Under the pieces are notes generated by a model that was not told where the DNA came from, did no database searches, and saw nothing but the letters and a program-made list of their open reading frames with translations. DNA of 37,504 nt from Rikenellaceae bacterium (GTDB taxonomy: Bacteria; Bacteroidota; Bacteroidia; Bacteroidales; UBA932), in the NCBI GenBank assembly GCA_900769905.1, contig CAAGIL010000075.1:1-37504 (forward strand), written 5' to 3'. Shown in pieces: positions 33,096 through 37,504 of the stretch. The position numbers and the translations under genes were made by a program. How positions within the stretch are numbered: the first letter of the stretch is position 1; each line of letters opens with the position of its first letter.

Positions 33096-33728
33096 ATGGA
33101 TTGGATCAACTATACTCTCTTCACCCTCGGGAACGACACTCCCGTGCTGCTTATAGACCTGATCACTTCGGTGCTCGGGCTCAGTTGCGTATTCCTTGCC
33201 GGGCGCAAGTCGAAGTACAACTTCTGGGTGGGGTATCTGTACAATATCAGCCTGTTCCTGATGTTCTGGAACAAGTGCCTCTACGCCAGCCTCCTGCTTC
33301 AGCCGGTGTCGCTGGTAATCAATGTTATCGGACATTACCGCTGGACTCATCCGCGCGAAGGGGAGCAGAGCAGCAAGGATGCCGGGTCCCTCAAGGTGAC
33401 GATGCTCAGCTGGCCGGGCAGGGTGTTTTCTCTGCTGGCCGTGCTGGTGATTGCCGGGCTTTGGGGCTGGGTGCTGGAAAGCCTTTTCCCGGCCGATCCG
33501 CATCCTTACCTGGACACCTGCGTGACCGTTCTCATACTTGTCGCCCAGATGCTAAGCGCAATGAAAAAATGGGACTGCTGGGTGGCCTGGCTGCTCGTCA
33601 ACATCGCGCAGCTCGCCCTGCATCTGTCTGTCGGACACATATTTATGCCTATAGTCTGCTGCCTCTACCTGGCCAATGCCGTTTGGTCGCTGGTGGGCTG
33701 GACCAAATCCGTAAAGAAAGGAGAATAA
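33096..33728 (+). CDS. pnuC: PnuC-like nicotinamide riboside/thiamine transporter
   Basis: The 210-residue protein has about seven hydrophobic helices. It carries an MKKWDCWVAWLLVNI segment near residue 155, which resembles the conserved tryptophan-containing helix of the PnuC family. Members passively carry nicotinamide riboside, or in the PnuT branch thiamine; which applies here is unclear, and no THI or NAD riboswitch is seen. It sits inside the suf run, six bases after sufB and three bases before sufC. This gene is not normally part of suf operons. An alternative frame at 33089-33751 lacks membrane character. Confidence 0.78.
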   Translation: MDWINYTLFTLGNDTPVLLIDLITSVLGLSCVFLAGRKSKYNFWVGYLYNISLFLMFWNKCLYASLLLQPVSLVINVIGHYRWTHPREGEQSSKDAGSLKVTMLSWPGRVFSLLAVLVIAGLWGWVLESLFPADPHPYLDTCVTVLILVAQMLSAMKKWDCWVAWLLVNIAQLALHLSVGHIFMPIVCCLYLANAVWSLVGWTKSVKKGE

Positions 33729-33731
33729 TTT

Positions 33732-34481
33732 ATGAACGAGATATTGCTTGAAATCAAGGACCTGCACGCCAGGGTGGAAGGCAGGGAAATCCTCAAAGGT
33801 GTGGATCTCACCATACGCAGGGGAGAAGTGCACGCCGTAATGGGGCCTAACGGTGCCGGAAAGAGCACCCTCGGTGCTGTCCTCACCGGACGCCCGGGAT
33901 ATGAAGTTACCTCCGGAAGCGTGACCTACGACGGTCGCGACCTGCTGGCAATGAGCCCCGAGGAGAGGTCCTGGGCGGGACTTTTCCTGAGCTTCCAGTA
34001 TCCTGTGGAAATCCCCGGCGTGAGCATCACCAATTTCATGAAGGCGGCAGTCAACGCCCGCCGCAAGGCTCAGGGCCTGGAGGAACTCAAACCGGCGGAA
34101 TATCTCAAACTGCTGAAGGAAAAGATGGCCTTCGTGAAGATGAAGGGGGAATTCGCCAAGAGGGAAGTCAACGTGGGCTTTTCCGGAGGAGAGAAGAAAC
34201 GCAACGAGATTTTCCAGATGGCTATGCTCGAGCCAGTGCTCAGCATACTCGATGAGACGGATTCCGGACTTGACGTGGACGCGCTCAGAATCGTTGCGGA
34301 GGGTGTGAATGCCCTGCGCACCCCTCAGAACGCATCCATAGTCATCACCCACTACAAGCGTCTGCTGGACTACATTGTGCCGGACATCGTACACGTGCTC
34401 AAGGACGGCCGCATAGTCCGCACCGCCGGCAGGGAACTCGTGGATCTCATTGAAGAAAAGGGCTACGAAAACATAATCTGA
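33732..34481 (+). CDS. sufC: Fe-S assembly ATPase SufC
   Basis: The 249-residue ABC-type ATPase energises the SufBCD scaffold. Walker A is GPNGAGKST at about 38-46, the signature is FSGGEKKRNE near 150, and Walker B is LSILDETDSGLD near 170. The TDSGLD form after Walker B is characteristic of SufC. The typical LFLSFQYPVEIPGVS segment is also present. An AAGGAG site lies ten bases before the ATG. The sufD start overlaps its stop (TGATG), showing tight coupling even though the PnuC gene separates it from sufB. Confidence 0.97.
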   Translation: MNEILLEIKDLHARVEGREILKGVDLTIRRGEVHAVMGPNGAGKSTLGAVLTGRPGYEVTSGSVTYDGRDLLAMSPEERSWAGLFLSFQYPVEIPGVSITNFMKAAVNARRKAQGLEELKPAEYLKLLKEKMAFVKMKGEFAKREVNVGFSGGEKKRNEIFQMAMLEPVLSILDETDSGLDVDALRIVAEGVNALRTPQNASIVITHYKRLLDYIVPDIVHVLKDGRIVRTAGRELVDLIEEKGYENII

Positions 34482-35080
34482 TGCTTATGGACAAGGTTTT
34501 CGTGATAGGAAGGGACCCCGTTCCGCAGCTGGTAAGACTCTCCGCATCCGAAGAGTTCAGGGCTGTGTTCGTGGCTCTTCCCGGAGTGAAGGACAGGCTC
34601 TGCCTCGAAGTGGACATAGACGGTCCGGACTGCAAGGTGGACATTGCAGGGCTGTATGTATGCGACGGGGACGACAGTCTCGAGATGGATATTACCCTGA
34701 AGCACAACAGCGGCGGCAGCGAATCTGTGCAGCAGTTCCTGGGAGTGGCCGGAGGCGCATCCAGGGCCGTGTTCAACGGCCTGGTGTACGTGGCCCCGGG
34801 TGCCGGAAAAACCAAGGCACGCCAGGAGAGCCGCAGCATACTCCTTGATTCCGGTGCCTTCGTGGAGTCCCGTCCCCAACTGGAGATTTATGCCGATGAC
34901 GTGGAGTGTTCGCACGGCTGCACTTCCGGCTTCCTCTCAGAAGAGGAGCTTTTCTATATGCGTTCCAGGGGCATTCCGGAAAAGGAAGCCCGTCATCTTC
35001 AGAAAATTGCCTTCCTTGCCCCTGTGCTCAGACGGCTTCCGGAAGACATAGCCAGGGAGGTATATGAGAGTTTATCCTGA
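34481..35080 (+). CDS. sufD: Shortened SufD-like scaffold subunit
   Basis: This is SufD-like from position and from its C-terminal beta-helix core, but it has only 199 residues against about 420-450 for typical SufD. The ADDVECSHGCTSG segment is kept, with a histidine near 144 matching the SufD His360 region. The SEEELFYMRSRGI helix and a final C-terminal helix are also present. The N-terminal domain is missing. There is no room for it upstream, because the start overlaps the sufC stop, so it is a genuinely short gene rather than a frameshift visible here. A second ATG at 34487 could also be used. The 3' end overlaps ispE by 17 bases. Confidence 0.85.
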   Translation: MLMDKVFVIGRDPVPQLVRLSASEEFRAVFVALPGVKDRLCLEVDIDGPDCKVDIAGLYVCDGDDSLEMDITLKHNSGGSESVQQFLGVAGGASRAVFNGLVYVAPGAGKTKARQESRSILLDSGAFVESRPQLEIYADDVECSHGCTSGFLSEEELFYMRSRGIPEKEARHLQKIAFLAPVLRRLPEDIAREVYESLS

Positions 35081-35837
35081 AGTAAAAATCAATCTCGGCC
35101 TGAGTGTGCTGCGCAAGCGTGAGGACGGTTTCCACGACCTGGAGACCCTCTTCCTGCCTTGTGATGCCTTCCGTGACGAGCTCAGCATAGAACCGGCCTT
35201 CGGCACTGAGGGTTCCTTCGAGCTCATCGGCGGCTCCTGGGCTCCCGAGACTGACCTCAGCTACAGGGCCTGGGCTATGCTCAGGGATGAGTTCGGGATT
35301 GCTCCCGTAAATATGCGTCTGGTCAAGGGCAGCCCTGTGGGTGCCGGCCTCGGAGGAGGTTCCGCCGATGCCGCCTGCGCGCTTCGCGCCTTGTCCGAAA
35401 TGTTCTCCCTCGGGCTGGACGATGCTGCCCTGGCTTCCCGTGCCGCGAAACTCGGCTCCGATTGCGCCTTTTTCGTATATGGCCGCCCTATGTTCGGGGA
35501 GGGGCGCGGGGAAGTGCTGACTCCTTATGAGATTGACCTGGATGCCTACCGGCTGGAGCTGGTAATCCCTCGCGGAAGTGCTGTAAGTACCCGCGAAGCC
35601 TACGCTTCCGTGCTCACGCGTGACGCTCACCCGGAATTGGGGCGACTGCCTCTGCGTGAAGCACTTGCATTGCCTGTGGAACAGTGGAGGGATGCGCTCG
35701 TGAATGATTTCGAGTACTCCGTGTTCCCGGCTCATCCTGAAATTGCCGCCGCGAAGAGGGAACTCTATGAGCGCGGCGCGGTATATGCTTCCATGTCCGG
35801 TTCCGGCTCCGCCGTGTTCGGACTTTTCAAAAAATAG
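35064..35837 (+). CDS. ispE: 4-diphosphocytidyl-2-C-methyl-D-erythritol kinase (IspE)
   Basis: IspE phosphorylates 4-diphosphocytidyl-2-C-methylerythritol in the MEP isoprenoid pathway. The 257-residue GHMP kinase begins with VYPEVKINLGLSVLRKREDGFHD. It has the ATP-binding VGAGLGGGSADAA near 93-105 and the C-terminal ASMSGSGSAVFGLF. An AGGGAGG ribosome site lies inside sufD, and the genes overlap by 17 bases. The link to suf genes is notable because IspG and IspH, later in the pathway, are Fe-S enzymes. No other MEP gene is in the window. Confidence 0.95.
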   Translation: MRVYPEVKINLGLSVLRKREDGFHDLETLFLPCDAFRDELSIEPAFGTEGSFELIGGSWAPETDLSYRAWAMLRDEFGIAPVNMRLVKGSPVGAGLGGGSADAACALRALSEMFSLGLDDAALASRAAKLGSDCAFFVYGRPMFGEGRGEVLTPYEIDLDAYRLELVIPRGSAVSTREAYASVLTRDAHPELGRLPLREALALPVEQWRDALVNDFEYSVFPAHPEIAAAKRELYERGAVYASMSGSGSAVFGLFKK

Positions 35838-35882
35838 TTTGTTTTGAATCCTGAACGGCACGCATACGCAAGCCACCGGGGC

Positions 35883-37504
35883 TTGTCTGAAGACAACAGG
35901 AGGATTGCCCGCAATACTCTGCTCCTGTATGTGCGTATGCTGCTGCTCCTTTTCATAGGGCTCTTCACCTCCCGCGTGGTGCTGGCTGCGCTGGGGGAGA
36001 CGGATTACGGGGTGTACAACGCCGTCGGCGGTATGGTCACCGTGTTCACCTTCCTGACCGCCAGCATTTCTTCCGCCATCAGCCGCTTCCTTGCCTTCGA
36101 GCTCGGGAAGGGTGGGGACGCCGCCCGTTTGCGCAAGGTCTTCTCTGCCGGTGTAGCCGTGCAGCTGGTCTTTGCCCTGGTGCTGGTGATTCTCGCCGAG
36201 ACTGTGGGACTGTGGTTCCTCCACCATCGGATGAATATCCCGGACGGACGTATGGGCGCTGCCGGAATCGTGCTCCAATGTTCTCTGCTTGCGCTTGTGA
36301 TTCAGCTGCTTGCGGTCCCATACAACGCTGTAATCATTGCCCGCGAAAAGATGTCCGCCTTCGCCTTTATCAGCCTGCTTGAGGCCGGGTTGAAGCTTGG
36401 TGTCGCACTGCTGGTGAAGTATTGCCTGGGCGACCGCCTGGTGCTCTATGCCTTCCTGATGGCAGGGGTTGCGCTGCTGGTGAGGATGAGTTACGGCTTC
36501 TATTGCCGCCGCCATTTCCCGGAGAGCCGGGGAAAGCTGATTGTTGACCGCTCTATGCTCAGGGAAATCTTTTCCTTCTCCGGGTGGAACTTCTTCGGCT
36601 CAAGCTCGTATGTGCTTAATACCCAGGGTATCACGATTTTGGTAAACATCTTCTTCGGGGTTGCTTTGAACGCCGCGCGCGGGGTCGCGCTGCAGATTGA
36701 GAACATCGCCAAGCAGTTCGTGAGCAACTTCCTCACTGCCATAAACCCGCAGATTACCAAGTCCTGGGCTACCGGGAACAGGGACTACTGCTTCTCGCTG
36801 GTCGCAAAGGGGGCGAAGTTCTCGTTTCTGGTGATACTTGCCTTTTTCCTGCCTCTTTTCTTCGAGGCGGAGTGCGCCCTGGACCTGTGGCTCGCTAAGG
36901 TGCCCGCGCACAGCGCTGATTTTGTGAGACTTGCGCTTGTGGGGCTGCTCGTGGATATGGTGGGAAATCCGCTCCTTACCCTGATGCTTGCTACCGGGAA
37001 AGTGCGCAATTACTACCTCCTCACCGGACTTACTTCCTATCTCTGCCTGCCGCTCGCGTGGCTTGCATTCAAGTTGGGAGCGCCGGTGGAATGGTCGTAT
37101 ATCTCCTTCATACTCATATATTTGGTGGTGCTGGTAGAGCGTTTCGTTATGGCCCGTCGCGTTGCCGGTTTCCCGCTGGGGAAGTTCTTCCGTTCGTTCG
37201 CGCCTATGCTGCAGGTTTTCGCCCTGGCCTTCGTCCTTGCCTTCCTTGTGCATCTGCTTATGCCACAGGGAATTCTGCGTCTGCTGCTGGTTTGCGCCGT
37301 GTCCTGGCTCGCCCTGCTCGGCTTCTCTTGCCTCTTTGCTCTTACTCCGGGGGAGAGGGCCTACTTGACGCGTAAGCTCGGCCGGCATCGGGTGCCGCTG
37401 AAATGGGCTCTTGAGGACGGGTATTACGAGGTTTTCGGCCGCCGTCCGGAGTTGAAACAGCCCCGCAGATACACGGAAAAAGTGCAGAAGATGATTCTGC
37501 GCGA
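35883..37504 (+). CDS. Wzx-type polysaccharide flippase (3' partial)
   Basis: The frame runs open to the end of the window (540 complete codons) and is not closed here. It has many hydrophobic helices of the MATE/Wzx superfamily, and Bacteroidetes-type features such as NRRIARNTLLLYVRM, LFTSRVVLAALGETDYGVYNAVGG and the VPYNAVIIAREKM segment. It should move lipid-linked sugar repeats across the inner membrane for O-antigen or capsule assembly. There is no early ATG. The TTG at 35883 gives a start (MSEDNRRIARNT) close to family N-termini; a TTG at 35844 would add 13 residues. It follows ispE by 45 bases and may be in the same transcript. Confidence 0.8.
   Translation, partial: MSEDNRRIARNTLLLYVRMLLLLFIGLFTSRVVLAALGETDYGVYNAVGGMVTVFTFLTASISSAISRFLAFELGKGGDAARLRKVFSAGVAVQLVFALVLVILAETVGLWFLHHRMNIPDGRMGAAGIVLQCSLLALVIQLLAVPYNAVIIAREKMSAFAFISLLEAGLKLGVALLVKYCLGDRLVLYAFLMAGVALLVRMSYGFYCRRHFPESRGKLIVDRSMLREIFSFSGWNFFGSSSYVLNTQGITILVNIFFGVALNAARGVALQIENIAKQFVSNFLTAINPQITKSWATGNRDYCFSLVAKGAKFSFLVILAFFLPLFFEAECALDLWLAKVPAHSADFVRLALVGLLVDMVGNPLLTLMLATGKVRNYYLLTGLTSYLCLPLAWLAFKLGAPVEWSYISFILIYLVVLVERFVMARRVAGFPLGKFFRSFAPMLQVFALAFVLAFLVHLLMPQGILRLLLVCAVSWLALLGFSCLFALTPGERAYLTRKLGRHRVPLKWALEDGYYEVFGRRPELKQPRRYTEKVQKMILR

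Noticed and set aside
31623..33503. Minus-strand open frame of 626 codons
   Set aside because: It is opposite sufB and part of pnuC. The sufB frame has the SufB cysteine and glutamate; the opposite frame has no motif.
33089..33751. Plus-strand frame of 220 codons overlapping the PnuC-like gene
   Set aside because: It lacks membrane helices and family similarity, whereas the frame at 33096 gives a seven-helix protein.
35028..36515. Minus-strand open frame of 495 codons
   Set aside because: It covers ispE and the flippase; both plus-strand genes have clear family features, while this product is compositionally odd with no domain.

Overview
The window looks like a chromosomal segment from a Bacteroidales bacterium, probably a gut or rumen lineage with fairly high GC. 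The evidence is a SusC/SusD pair, an RseC-RnfBCDGEA cluster, many TAnnTTTG -7 promoter boxes typical of Bacteroidetes, few Shine-Dalgarno sequences and Bacteroidetes-type LptG, Fmt and Wzx proteins. I cannot name a genus from sequence alone.

Layout. (1) Positions 1-2550 are more AT-rich and accessory-like: the tail of a probable AAA ATPase, a small lipoprotein, and a DUF4143-type AAA ATPase behind a promoter built on repeated TTGGAAAA elements. (2) A minus-strand HAD phosphatase lies divergent to the plus-strand run alaS, an LptG-Fmt fusion, a membrane polyferredoxin and a Tat-lipoprotein aldo/keto reductase, which ends at a hairpin near 11230. (3) A minus-strand susC-susD pair occupies 11304-16025. 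(4) A regulatory region at 16026-16294 separates it from two tandem membrane-anchored M23 peptidases and a MerR-like gene. (5) A long plus-strand run holds a coiled-coil zinc-ribbon protein, dnaB, rseC, rnfB-C-D-G-E-A and a small outer-membrane protein, closed by a strong terminator. (6) nfnA-nfnB and a YitT-family gene converge on a minus-strand sodium:solute symporter. (7) sufB, a PnuC-like transporter, sufC, a very short sufD, ispE and a Wzx-type flippase, which runs off the right end, complete the window.

How it fits together. Redox chemistry dominates. Rnf would couple ferredoxin oxidation and NAD+ reduction to an ion gradient, and NfnAB would link ferredoxin, NADH and NADPH pools. The polyferredoxin and aldo/keto reductase look like a route carrying electrons across the membrane to an exported reductase. 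The suf genes supply Fe-S clusters, and ispE belongs to the MEP pathway, whose last two enzymes are Fe-S proteins.

The most unusual items are the in-frame LptG-Fmt fusion, the polyferredoxin with an internal twin-arginine segment next to a Tat-lipoprotein reductase, a suf operon with a PnuC-like insertion and half-length SufD, promoters that sit almost on the start codon, and a promoter whose -33 element lies in the loop of the preceding terminator. No tRNA, rRNA, CRISPR array, insertion sequence or riboswitch was recognised. No gene-free stretch exceeds 300 bases; the longest is 16026-16294.
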